A stretch of DNA of 44,899 nucleotides from Caryophanales bacterium. Its GTDB lineage: Bacteria; Bacillota_I; Bacilli_A; RFN20; CAG-826. The notes beneath the pieces were generated by a model. The model did not search any database and was not told the origin of the DNA. It worked only from the letters and a program-made list of their open reading frames with translations. This document shows positions 1 through 9,042 of this stretch, in pieces. Location: NCBI GenBank assembly GCA_016287465.1, contig JAEEWP010000003.1, positions 1-44,899 of the forward strand. The letters are read 5' to 3'. The position numbers were made by a program, and so were the translations under genes. Positions within the stretch are counted from its first letter, which is position 1, and each line of letters starts with the position of its first letter.

Positions 1-91
1 TCATGATGATGGCGACGGTACCCATGAGGATAGCGATGGATAAGATAAGGTGCTTTTTGACTTTGTCAAAGAACTTTTCGAGCTTACTCAT
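1..91 (-). CDS. N-terminus of a truncated membrane protein (MSKLEKFFDKVKKHLILSIAILMGTVAIIM...), runs off the left edge
   Basis: ATG at 91 (minus) overlaps the GH3 stop (84-86) by 8 nt; positively charged N-terminus followed by a hydrophobic segment. Confidence 0.6.
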   Translation of the reverse strand, partial: MSKLEKFFDKVKKHLILSIAILMGTVAIIM

Positions 92-3000
92 TTGCTGGTT
101 CCTCCTCTTCGTCTCTGTATTTGAGAGTGGTTCTTATGGTCAGGACAGCAGCAGCTACGCCAATGACAAGTCCGCCAAAGGCGAAGCCATCAATGGAGAT
201 AAGGGCTGGTTGCCACCATAAGTAGCTCTGTTTCGGTGGGATGGAAACGATTGCTTCTGATGGGTCAGCGGAGACGTTGTAGTTGTTGTTTCTCCACATA
301 GCGTTGCAGAAGGAGTAGGCAATTTGGTGCATGGCCTCACGCATACGCCACTGAACGCGGACTGGAGTATTGGCAGCAGTGCCGATAGCAGCAGCCTCGG
401 TGTGGCTCTGGGAGATAAGGTTGATGTTTCCGCCGCAACGGAATGAGAAACCGATATCCATGTTGGTTCCGTTCTCGGTCATATCGGTGATGATCTGACC
501 TTTGAATCCCCATTCTCTGCGGAGGACACCCTGGATAAGGGCTTCGTTACCACCGGTCCAGATGCCACCAATACGGTTGAAGGAGGTCATGATACCGACG
601 GTGCCGCCATTCTTAACGGCTTCTTCGAATGGACGGAGATAGAGCTCACGGAAGGTTTGCTCAGTCATCCAAGCCATGTTGGCCATACGGTTGAAGTCTT
701 GGTCGTTGGCGACAAAGTGTTTGACGAAGGTGATACGGCCATAGATGCTGATGCCTTTGACGATCTCAGAGACATAACGGCCGGAAAGGATTGGGTCTTC
801 GGACTGGTAACCGCAGTTTCTGCCACCATAGGTTGAACGGTGGAGGTTGCAGTTTGGCGAGAAGATGCCATCAGCGCCAGAGGCGTTCATGTCATTACCC
901 ATTGATTTGCCGAGCTTGAAGGTAAGAGCTCTGTTCCAGGCCTGGCAGCCCATGGTTGGACCAGGGTAGGCTGGGCAGTTGATGGAATCGCTCTGTCCAT
1001 AGCCGCCGCCGATCATGGCAGCGCCTTCTTCGAATTTGAAGGAGCTGGAGTTGGAGGAGCTACGTAAGCCGATCTCGGTCATGCCACGCTCAGCATAGCT
1101 GGAGTTTTCGGTAACGAGCGTCTTGGAGTTGTTGAAGTCAAGCTGATCAAGGAGGCTATCCCATTCTGGGGCGTCATAGTCTTCGCCGCAGGCCAAACCG
1201 GTTTCGGTAAGGGTGCCGTCTTCATTGAAAAGCTTAGCGGTTCCGCCGCTGTTCCAGGTTGGAGCAGTGGTTGGGACTGGATCGCCAAAGTAATCGACAG
1301 TGGCATTGTCCCAGTTGTCGCCCATGGTTCTGCTGAAGCTATAGTTGGCGATTGGCTCTGGGTCGGATTCGCGAACCATGAGTTTGTCGGTCCATGGCTT
1401 GTCTGGCTCACATTCAGTGAGAAGATCCGGGAAGTTGTTACGGTGGACGAATTCGATGTTCTGATCGACGGTGGTACCATCGATTGGCATACCTTCGTAG
1501 GCGTTCTCACCGACGAAACGGTTCTCGACAGTCTCGCCAGTGACTTCGTCTTTGTCGATCAAGACGGTGTTGGAGACCTGGTAGGTCACAGGAGACATAT
1601 TGTCTTTGACGTGGTGGGAATCGGTCATGAAGTTGAGGACGTAGTCGCCATCTTCGAGTTCATAACCAGTGTGGCCATTGTTATTGGCATCGTAGTCGTC
1701 ATAGGACTTGAAGTCCTTGGTATCGACTTCGATTTCGATGGTGCAGACATCGCCTGGCTGGAGAAGAGGAGTCTTCTCGTAGCCGACTAATTTGCGGTAG
1801 GATTTCTCGATTCCGCCTGGGGTGTATGGGGCGGTGAGATAAATCTGAACAACGTCCTTGCCTTTGTGATCACCTTTGTTGGTGACTTCGACTTTGAAGG
1901 TGAGCGTTTCGTCTGCTTCGATTTCGCTGCCGTTGGTCTTTTTGGCCTCAACTAATTTCCAGCTGAAGTCAGTGTAGGACATACCATAACCGAATGGGTA
2001 CTGGACGACGTTGTCATATCCGTTATATGGATCTCTGTCCCAGAAGCCTTCGGCATCAGCGGTTTCGAACCAACGATAACCCATGTAGATGCCTTCGGTG
2101 TATTCGGTGTAGCAAGCGTAGTTGTAGAAAGCAGCGCCGCCAGAACCTCTACCAGCTTTGCTGAAGAAGTCGGAGGATCTTCCACCTGTATAGTGGCGGG
2201 TGTGCTTAGCGCAGGAACGATAGTAGGTGATGTTGTATTCTGGGCGATATGGAGTGGTGTCGGTCATGTGTCCAGAAGGGGTGACGTCTCCGAAGACGAC
2301 ATCAGGGATGGCGAGGGCTCCTTGGCCACCAGTGACGCCGACATTGAGGACGGCGTCGATGCCGTTTGGAATGTCGTCATTGATGTTCTTGACGAAATCG
2401 AGGGTCATGTTGTTGGTGCTGTTCTCAATAACGATGACGTTTTCGAAGTCGGCAGCGATCTGACGAAGGGTGTATTCTTCTTCGGTTGAGATCTCGAGGT
2501 AGGTGCGCTCTTCATCTTTAACGGTGCTTCCGCTCTTATGAGTTGAATCGCTGGAGGAGAGCTTGTTCTGGTAGTGAGGGCAGTCACTGTTCTCACCGGC
2601 GTGACGGGAGATGACGAAGAAGGCGGTATCACTGTAAGATTTGGATTCTTCGTAGAGTCTTTGATACTCGCTGTCGATCTCGAGCGATGGCTCACGGATG
2701 ATAAAGTAGTTATCAAGGCTGGTCATGATGGTGTTGGAATCACCTTCGGCCTTGTGCCAACTTGTGTAGTAGTCGGAGATGTCTTTATTGACCTCGACGC
2801 CTCTCTTCACGAGAGCGCTGTTAAGGTCATATGACTTGTGACCTTTTGTTCCGACCATTTCGGAGCCAGATGACATGATGTACCAGTCAACTGAACCGTG
2901 GCCGAAAACGTTTACTTTTTTGACATCGTCTTTGCTGAGCGGAAGTGTTCCGTTGTTTTCAAGCATGACAATGCCCTCGCCTTCGACTTCGACGGCAAGT

Positions 3001-3215
3001 TCGTCACCCATGCCGGACGCTGAACGAGTCATGGCGTTGGCATCGGCTGGAGCTGCTTCAGTGAGGTAGGTGGTTAGGGTACTGGCGCCATCGCCAAAAG
3101 CCCAGGTATTACCAATTACCAAAGCGACGCCAGCGGCGACGATGACAGGCAAAGCGGCGATCGAAACGATAAGTCTGGTCTTATCTTTGCCTGACAAGGA
3201 ATTAGATTTTCCCAT
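84..3215 (-). CDS. Glycoside hydrolase family 3 (beta-glucosidase-like), membrane-anchored, swapped domain order
   Basis: GH3 C-domain motif (GIVMLENNGTLPL), FnIII-like segment (YPFGYGMSYTDF...VTNKGDHKGKDVVQIYL), then GH3 N-domain (KHFVANDQDFNR, GFKGQIITDM); TM at both termini; RBS gaaagga. Confidence 0.88.
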   Translation of the reverse strand: MGKSNSLSGKDKTRLIVSIAALPVIVAAGVALVIGNTWAFGDGASTLTTYLTEAAPADANAMTRSASGMGDELAVEVEGEGIVMLENNGTLPLSKDDVKKVNVFGHGSVDWYIMSSGSEMVGTKGHKSYDLNSALVKRGVEVNKDISDYYTSWHKAEGDSNTIMTSLDNYFIIREPSLEIDSEYQRLYEESKSYSDTAFFVISRHAGENSDCPHYQNKLSSSDSTHKSGSTVKDEERTYLEISTEEEYTLRQIAADFENVIVIENSTNNMTLDFVKNINDDIPNGIDAVLNVGVTGGQGALAIPDVVFGDVTPSGHMTDTTPYRPEYNITYYRSCAKHTRHYTGGRSSDFFSKAGRGSGGAAFYNYACYTEYTEGIYMGYRWFETADAEGFWDRDPYNGYDNVVQYPFGYGMSYTDFSWKLVEAKKTNGSEIEADETLTFKVEVTNKGDHKGKDVVQIYLTAPYTPGGIEKSYRKLVGYEKTPLLQPGDVCTIEIEVDTKDFKSYDDYDANNNGHTGYELEDGDYVLNFMTDSHHVKDNMSPVTYQVSNTVLIDKDEVTGETVENRFVGENAYEGMPIDGTTVDQNIEFVHRNNFPDLLTECEPDKPWTDKLMVRESDPEPIANYSFSRTMGDNWDNATVDYFGDPVPTTAPTWNSGGTAKLFNEDGTLTETGLACGEDYDAPEWDSLLDQLDFNNSKTLVTENSSYAERGMTEIGLRSSSNSSSFKFEEGAAMIGGGYGQSDSINCPAYPGPTMGCQAWNRALTFKLGKSMGNDMNASGADGIFSPNCNLHRSTYGGRNCGYQSEDPILSGRYVSEIVKGISIYGRITFVKHFVANDQDFNRMANMAWMTEQTFRELYLRPFEEAVKNGGTVGIMTSFNRIGGIWTGGNEALIQGVLRREWGFKGQIITDMTENGTNMDIGFSFRCGGNINLISQSHTEAAAIGTAANTPVRVQWRMREAMHQIAYSFCNAMWRNNNYNVSADPSEAIVSIPPKQSYLWWQPALISIDGFAFGGLVIGVAAAVLTIRTTLKYRDEEEEPANE

Positions 3216-3278
3216 GTGTTTTTCCTTTCTTTCTAAAAGATATGTTTTTGGTGAGCTAGAGCCCCTAGCACACCGACA

Positions 3279-3294
3279 ATCACTTAAAAGTGAT
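3279..3294. promoter_or_regulatory. Inverted repeat ATCACTT-AA-AAGTGAT upstream of GH3
   Basis: Perfect 7-bp arms. Confidence 0.5.
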
Positions 3295-3299
3295 ACCCA

Positions 3300-3315
3300 T
3301 TGTAAGCGCTTTAAA
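3300..3315. promoter_or_regulatory. Candidate cre / LacI-family operator (TTGTAAGCGCTTTAAA)
   Basis: One mismatch to the cre consensus WTGNNARCGNWWWCAW; 85 bp upstream of the GH3 start. Confidence 0.55.
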
Positions 3316-3572
3316 AATTGACTATCTTGCTATTAAGCAAAGTCAAATACCCTATGGAATTACGCTATAAAGTGTCTAAAATGCAAAAGCATTACATTTA
3401 CAAGAACTGGAAAAACAACCAAAAGGGCTAATAAATATTAACTATTGTTAAAAAATGTAAAAATCGATTATTTTGCTCCATTTTCTAGCGAACAGAAATA
3501 ATCAAAAAAATAGCACTTTTATTGAATAAGATCATTTTAGGGTTTAATTTTTTTCTAAGGTCGACAAAGAAC

Positions 3573-4451
3573 ATGAACGAAAAAGAAGAACTTAATATGC
3601 TTCGCGACATGCTTGAGCATATGCCAGGCGGAGCTTTTACCTATGAGGCAGAAGGGGATCAAAGATTCATCTATGTCTCACCATCCCTTTATAAACTTCT
3701 CGGTTACGAAGACGAAGAATCGTTTTTGAAATCGGTCAATTACAGCTTCATTAATTTCGTCCACCCAGACGATTATGAGAAGATTCAGCAAGAAATCGAT
3801 GAGCAGATTTCCGAATCGGATATCGACTTCTGCGAATACCGCGTTAAGAAAGCCGATGGCACATATATTTGGATGCTTGACCGCGGCAAGATCATGAGGC
3901 GTCCTGATGGCTCAAGATTCTTCTATGTTGTCGTCTTAGACGAGAATGCGATCATGCATAAGAGACTTGAGACCGCTAAAAAGGCAAAGCAAGACTCTCT
4001 CACAGGCCTTCTTAATCACCAAGCCATCGTTATGGAAATCAACGCCCTCATACAAGACCACTGCGAAGGCGTCTGCATGATGCTTGATATCGACGACTTT
4101 AAACGTATCAACGACAACTATGGACATATTGAAGGGGATAGAGTCATCGTCACCCTTTCGAAAGCCTTGCTCGCTGAATTCCCTGATGCTCTCGTTGGCA
4201 GGTTCGGCGGAGACGAATTCCTTCTCTACTTCGTTGGAGCCAAAGAGGAAGACCACGCAGAGGAGTTAGGCAAGAAGGTCGTTAAGATCATGAACAAGAT
4301 CAAGATCAACGGAAGCATACCTCTATGCGGAAGTATCGGAATCTCTCTATCGAGAGGCGGATTCTTCTCCGTTGACGAAGCGGTCAGAAAAGCCGATGAG
4401 GCGATGTACTCCGCGAAAAAGTCAGGCAAAAACCAATTCGCAATCAAATAA
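3573..4451 (+). CDS. PAS-domain diguanylate cyclase (GGDEF)
   Basis: PAS-like N-terminus (GGAFTYEAEGDQRFIYVSPSLYKLLGY) and canonical GRFGGDEF; ORF opens at 3522, MNEKEE start at 3573 preferred. Confidence 0.85.
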   Translation: MNEKEELNMLRDMLEHMPGGAFTYEAEGDQRFIYVSPSLYKLLGYEDEESFLKSVNYSFINFVHPDDYEKIQQEIDEQISESDIDFCEYRVKKADGTYIWMLDRGKIMRRPDGSRFFYVVVLDENAIMHKRLETAKKAKQDSLTGLLNHQAIVMEINALIQDHCEGVCMMLDIDDFKRINDNYGHIEGDRVIVTLSKALLAEFPDALVGRFGGDEFLLYFVGAKEEDHAEELGKKVVKIMNKIKINGSIPLCGSIGISLSRGGFFSVDEAVRKADEAMYSAKKSGKNQFAIK

Positions 4452-4456
4452 AAATC

Positions 4457-4480
4457 GCTGGCAAATCGCCAGCCTTTTTT
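4457..4480 (+). terminator. Rho-independent terminator
   Basis: GCTGGC-AAATC-GCCAGC then cTTTTTT. Confidence 0.85.
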
Positions 4481-4549
4481 ATATTTTCAACGAAAAGTAA
4501 CACACTAGTGTTAATGAGCCTATAATCTTTGTGTCGAAAGGTGATGCTT

Positions 4550-4882
4550 ATGAAACGCGTATTATTCCTCTTTCTCGAAAACGGCCAGGCGGCCATAAAC
4601 GCCCTCGAAGAAATTCGTTCCGCAGGATATAACGGAACACTTGTCGGAGGCGCATCGTTAAGACACGCCTTCGAAGACATGCTTCCAGAAGAGAGACATT
4701 TCTTCTCTCTTGCCAACTGGGAAGCCGACAACAACAAAGAATCGACTCTTTCTCTTTTCATCGTTGATGAGAAGAGCGTGAACGAACTCAAAGATGCCAT
4801 CCGCAAATGCACCGATGACTTCAAAACCGTGAAGGGTGCTTTCTTCAGCATCCCTCTTGAGGACTACGAAGGAAGCTTCTAA
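4550..4882 (+). CDS. Small PII-like (ferredoxin-fold) protein, possible regulator of the adjacent antiporter
   Basis: RBS gaaagg; GYNGTLVGGASL resembles the PII beta-alpha-beta pattern; stop/start overlap TAATG with the antiporter. Confidence 0.5.
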   Translation: MKRVLFLFLENGQAAINALEEIRSAGYNGTLVGGASLRHAFEDMLPEERHFFSLANWEADNNKESTLSLFIVDEKSVNELKDAIRKCTDDFKTVKGAFFSIPLEDYEGSF

Positions 4883-6174
4883 TGGACGGCTTTATCTTTC
4901 TATACGCAGCAGCGATAGTCCTTGTTGGTCTTTTATCAACGAGGTTGATGAAGGTCATCAAGATGCCTTTTGTGACTGGCTATATCATCACAGGCATTCT
5001 CATGGGTCCTTTTGTTTTCGGACTCTTCTTCAATGGCTTTGATTTCCTTAATGCCGGAAGCGGACCGGTTGCCGAATATGTCAGAAGCCTCGGCTGGGTG
5101 AATAATGTCGCTTTAGGATTCATCGCTTTCTCGGTAGGTGCTTCTTTCAAGAGAAACACCCTCAAAGCCGTTGGCAAGAAGGTTCTTGTCATCACCGTTC
5201 TTGAAGCGGTGTTTGCTTCGCTTCTTGTTATCGCTGCTTTGTTAGTGGCTTACTTCATCTTCCCTAACGATATCCCTCTCCCTCTCGTGCTTACCTTAGG
5301 TGCGATCGCCGCTGCGACAGCGCCAGCAGCCACCCTCATGGTCGTTAAGCAATATAGGGCAAAAGGACCTGTCACAGATACTTTGCTTCCAGTCGTCGCT
5401 CTTGATGATGCGGCTGCTCTTATTCTCTTCGCCGTTCTCTTCCAGATTGCCGAGGCTATGGCAACTGGCGGATCATTCAATGCCTATGAGATGTTCGCTA
5501 AACCTCTTATCGAGATCGTCATCTCTCTCGCTATTGGTGCGGCTCTTGGCTTCATGATGTCCTTTGCTTGCCATTTCTTCCGCTCAAGAGGAAACAGAAC
5601 TGGCTGGATCATCTTCGTCGTCTTTGCCTCGCTTGGCCTTTATTACTTATTCAAACAAGACTTCATGGGGAATATGGAGCTTAGCTCTTTGCTTACCTGC
5701 ATGACCGCAGGCGCCATCTTCGTCAACATGAGACAAGACAGCGTTAAAGAGTTTGAGTTCCTTGATAGGTTTACCACCCCGATATACATGCTCTTCTTTA
5801 TCATCAGCGGCGCCAATCTCAACCTGACCATATTCGCAAGCGAAAGCGGTCTTGTTGTTTTGGCTATCGCTCTTATCTACGTCATCTTCAGAGCCGGTGG
5901 CAAATGGCTTGGCGCCTTTAGCGGTGCCGCCATCTCGAAAGCGGAGCCAACCGTTAAGAAATATCTTGGCTTCTGCCTTATCCCTCAAGCTGGTGTCGCA
6001 ATCGGTTTATCAACGACCGCAGGCGCTGCCTTAAGCGGTCCTGGCGGAAATCCCCTAATCGGAGCGATGGTGGTGGCCATCATCCTCACCTCCACGCTTG
6101 TCTATGAGCTTATTGGTCCTATCGTTACCAAGACCGCTCTCAAAAAAGCCGGCGAACTTACCTTGGAACGTTAA
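4882..6174 (+). CDS. Cation:proton antiporter, CPA2 family (Na+/H+ or K+/H+)
   Basis: Multi-TM; opening motif MPFVTGYIITGILMGP. Confidence 0.85.
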   Translation: MDGFIFLYAAAIVLVGLLSTRLMKVIKMPFVTGYIITGILMGPFVFGLFFNGFDFLNAGSGPVAEYVRSLGWVNNVALGFIAFSVGASFKRNTLKAVGKKVLVITVLEAVFASLLVIAALLVAYFIFPNDIPLPLVLTLGAIAAATAPAATLMVVKQYRAKGPVTDTLLPVVALDDAAALILFAVLFQIAEAMATGGSFNAYEMFAKPLIEIVISLAIGAALGFMMSFACHFFRSRGNRTGWIIFVVFASLGLYYLFKQDFMGNMELSSLLTCMTAGAIFVNMRQDSVKEFEFLDRFTTPIYMLFFIISGANLNLTIFASESGLVVLAIALIYVIFRAGGKWLGAFSGAAISKAEPTVKKYLGFCLIPQAGVAIGLSTTAGAALSGPGGNPLIGAMVVAIILTSTLVYELIGPIVTKTALKKAGELTLER

Positions 6175-6193
6175 AAACCCTAGCAAATATTTA

Positions 6194-6222
6194 AAAATCC
6201 CTGGCAATTCAGGGATTTTCTT
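6194..6222. terminator. Bidirectional terminator
   Basis: AAAATCCCTG-GCAATT-CAGGGATTTT between convergent genes. Confidence 0.8.
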
Positions 6223-6927
6223 TTATCTGATCATTCCGTTCGTGAGGATTAAACCTACGACAATCAAGACCTCTCCAAGGAGATAGGTAATCATGATTGG
6301 GAAGTGCTCTCTTGGTATTGGTTTGAAGAAGTGAGAGTAGACGAGCATCGAATCGCTCATAAGGAAGACGAGTCCTCCTAATAGCAAGAAGATGAAGAAG
6401 AGAGGCTGACCTAGAAGCACACCGACAAGGCCTACTGTCGTTTCTGTAAGAAGAGATACGCAGTATAAGCCTCCTGCCAAACTCATTAGCCATTTCTTCT
6501 TCGTGATGATAAAAGCAATCGTGAAGAACATCGCATAAGCGGCAACAAAATAGACAATCGCCCAGATTTGGATGTTCTTGACTTCAAGAAGACCTATTTC
6601 AACCAAGATGGACATGGCCTCATTGATATAGAAGATATGGCCAAGGAAGAAGAAAAGCATTCCAAGCGCCAAGAACTTGACGAAGTGCTTCTTAAGAAGG
6701 AAGTAATCACCAATAGCTCCGACAGCGGCTCCGACATAGATCTGCCACCTCATTGGAGCAAGGAAAACCGCAGCGATCGCCAAAGCAGGGACGCATAAGG
6801 TTTTGGTCAGCTTTCTCTTAGGCTCCCATTCCTTGTAGCAGTAATAGATGTGCTGCAAAGAAATAAGAACAAACGCCAAGAGGAAGAAAAAACCGATGTA
6901 TGTGAGAGGCGATGTGAAATCAAACAT
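6223..6927 (-). CDS. YhhN/TMEM86-family membrane protein (lysoplasmalogenase-like)
   Basis: Multi-TM with GAIGDYFLL...FFLGHIFYI pattern of YhhN family. Confidence 0.65.
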   Translation of the reverse strand: MFDFTSPLTYIGFFFLLAFVLISLQHIYYCYKEWEPKRKLTKTLCVPALAIAAVFLAPMRWQIYVGAAVGAIGDYFLLKKHFVKFLALGMLFFFLGHIFYINEAMSILVEIGLLEVKNIQIWAIVYFVAAYAMFFTIAFIITKKKWLMSLAGGLYCVSLLTETTVGLVGVLLGQPLFFIFLLLGGLVFLMSDSMLVYSHFFKPIPREHFPIMITYLLGEVLIVVGLILTNGMIR

Positions 6928-6969
6928 AGCCTTATTGTAGAACTTTTATGAAGAGCAAGTCAAAACGGC

Positions 6970-8298
6970 CTACTTTTGCTTCTTAGAGTGCGCCTCTTTC
7001 CATTTCTTTATCTCTTCGAGGCGGGCTTTGTATTTGGCTTCTAAGCCTTGGTTTCCAGGGGTGAAGTATTCTTTGCCAACAAGTGAATCAGGAAGGCACT
7101 GCATGCTGGCGATCTTTTCTTTGGTGTCATGGGCGTATATATACCCATCGCCATATCCAAGCTCTTTCATGAGTTTGGTCGGAGCGTTTCTGATGACCAT
7201 AGGGACTGGTTCATCAATCATCTTCTTCGCGTCTTCTGCCGCTCTATTGTAGGCGACTTCCATCGCATTTGATTTAGGAGACATGGCCATGTAGACGACC
7301 GCTTCGGTGAGGCAGACGTTGCATTCAGGAACACCGATGAAATGGCAGGCCTGGTAAGCGGACACTGCGACTTCCATTGCTCTAGGATCGGCAAGACCAA
7401 CATCCTCTGAGGCAAAACGGACAACCCTTCTTGCGATATAAAGAGGATCCTCACCAGCCTCAAGCATTCTGGCTAACCAATAGACCGCGGCATCTGGGTC
7501 GCTGTTCCTCATTGATTTATGGAGAGCGGAGATGAGGTTATAGTGTTCCTCGCCTTTCTTGTCATATAAGAAGGACTTCTTTGAAGTCACTTGCTCGACT
7601 ATCTCTTTGGAGACGGTGATTGTGTCATCTTGTCTGTCACCGTTAAGGATGACCATCTCAAGGGTGGATAAGGCTCCTCTAGCGTCACCATTAGAGAAGG
7701 TGGCGATCGTCTCAAGGATCTGTTTGCTGATCTTGATCTTCATGCCGCCGAATCCACGCTTGTCAGAGATGGCTTTCTTCAAAAGAAGAACAATATCATC
7801 AACGGTCAATGGATTGAGGACGAAGACTTTGCAGCGAGACAAAAGAGCGTTATTGATCTCGAAGGATGGGTTCTCGGTTGTAGCGCCCACGAGGATAATG
7901 CTCCCTTTCTCGACGAAAGGAAGGAAAGCATCTTGCTGAGCTTTGTTGAATCTATGGATTTCGTCTACAAAGACAATGGTTTTGCCACCGAAAAGGCGGT
8001 TTTTCTCCGCTTCTTCCATGACGGTTTTGATTTCTTTGATTCCGCTGGTGACGGCAGAGAAGGTAATGAAATCAGCCTTGGTCATGTTGGCGATCACTTT
8101 GGCGATCGTTGTCTTACCAACTCCAGGCGGGCCCCAAAAGATCATCGAAGGGACTTTGTCGCTTTCGATCATATTCCTAAGGATTTTGCCTTTGCCTAAA
8201 AGATGATCCTGACCGACTATCTCGTCGATGGATGTAGGCCTAAGGCGTTCGGCCAAAGGTTCGTTATTGTCGTTCCAAATGGATATAGTTTCGCTCAT
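6970..8298 (-). CDS. rarA: Replication-associated recombination protein A (AAA+ ATPase)
   Basis: RPTSIDEIVGQDHLL, GPPGVGKTT, VDEIHRFNKAQQDAFLP. Confidence 0.95.
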   Translation of the reverse strand: MSETISIWNDNNEPLAERLRPTSIDEIVGQDHLLGKGKILRNMIESDKVPSMIFWGPPGVGKTTIAKVIANMTKADFITFSAVTSGIKEIKTVMEEAEKNRLFGGKTIVFVDEIHRFNKAQQDAFLPFVEKGSIILVGATTENPSFEINNALLSRCKVFVLNPLTVDDIVLLLKKAISDKRGFGGMKIKISKQILETIATFSNGDARGALSTLEMVILNGDRQDDTITVSKEIVEQVTSKKSFLYDKKGEEHYNLISALHKSMRNSDPDAAVYWLARMLEAGEDPLYIARRVVRFASEDVGLADPRAMEVAVSAYQACHFIGVPECNVCLTEAVVYMAMSPKSNAMEVAYNRAAEDAKKMIDEPVPMVIRNAPTKLMKELGYGDGYIYAHDTKEKIASMQCLPDSLVGKEYFTPGNQGLEAKYKARLEEIKKWKEAHSKKQK

Positions 8299-8343
8299 CG
8301 TATTAATTCTACTTTATTTTGCGTGGGTTTATAATATGTGCAT

Positions 8344-9042
8344 ATGGATTTCAGTGGAATGGAGAAGCTTTCGCTTCTAGATTTTGACGACAACATCACC
8401 TGCACTCTTTTCTTCGCGGGCTGCAACATGCGTTGCCCGTATTGCCATAACGCGGCTTTAGTCATTCCTGGTATGAAACCAGAGTTCATTCCTTGGGAGG
8501 ATATCAAATCCTTCTTAGAAAAGAGGAAGAACGTCCTTGATGCCGTATGTGTTTCCGGAGGCGAATGTACTTTGATGCCGGATTTGCTGGAGAAATTGGG
8601 TGAAATCAAGGAATTAGGATACAAAGTCAAACTTGATACAAACGGCTCTCGTCCAGAGATTCTTAAGCTCGCGGTTGAGCAGGGTCTAGTGGACTATGTT
8701 GCCATGGACATCAAGAACAGCAAAGAGAAGTACGCCAAAACGATCGGAACAGAGAATGTCGACATCAAAGACATTGAGGAATCGATCGAATACCTTATGA
8801 ACACCGATCTCGTCGATTACGAATTCAGAACGACCATCGTTGAGGAATTCCATGAGACCGAAGACATTGAGAAGATATCTCTTTGGTTAGCCGGTGCCAA
8901 GCGTCTCTTCCTTCAGCAGTACGTTGATAGAGATGGCTGCATCGAACATGGCTTCCATCCTGTACCAAAAGAAAAGGCCCTCATTTGGAAGGCCATTCTT
9001 GATAAGAATATCGAACACGTCGAACTTCGTGGTTACGAATGA
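8344..9042 (+). CDS. nrdG: Anaerobic ribonucleotide reductase activating protein (radical SAM)
   Basis: GCNMRCPYCHNAAL CxxxCxxC motif; GTG at 8338 is an alternative start. Confidence 0.88.
   Translation: MDFSGMEKLSLLDFDDNITCTLFFAGCNMRCPYCHNAALVIPGMKPEFIPWEDIKSFLEKRKNVLDAVCVSGGECTLMPDLLEKLGEIKELGYKVKLDTNGSRPEILKLAVEQGLVDYVAMDIKNSKEKYAKTIGTENVDIKDIEESIEYLMNTDLVDYEFRTTIVEEFHETEDIEKISLWLAGAKRLFLQQYVDRDGCIEHGFHPVPKEKALIWKAILDKNIEHVELRGYE

Noticed and set aside
1079-2716. Several 70-140 aa ORFs in other frames and strands of the GH3 gene
   Set aside because: Low-complexity Thr/Ser-rich translations expected from out-of-frame reading of a codon-biased gene
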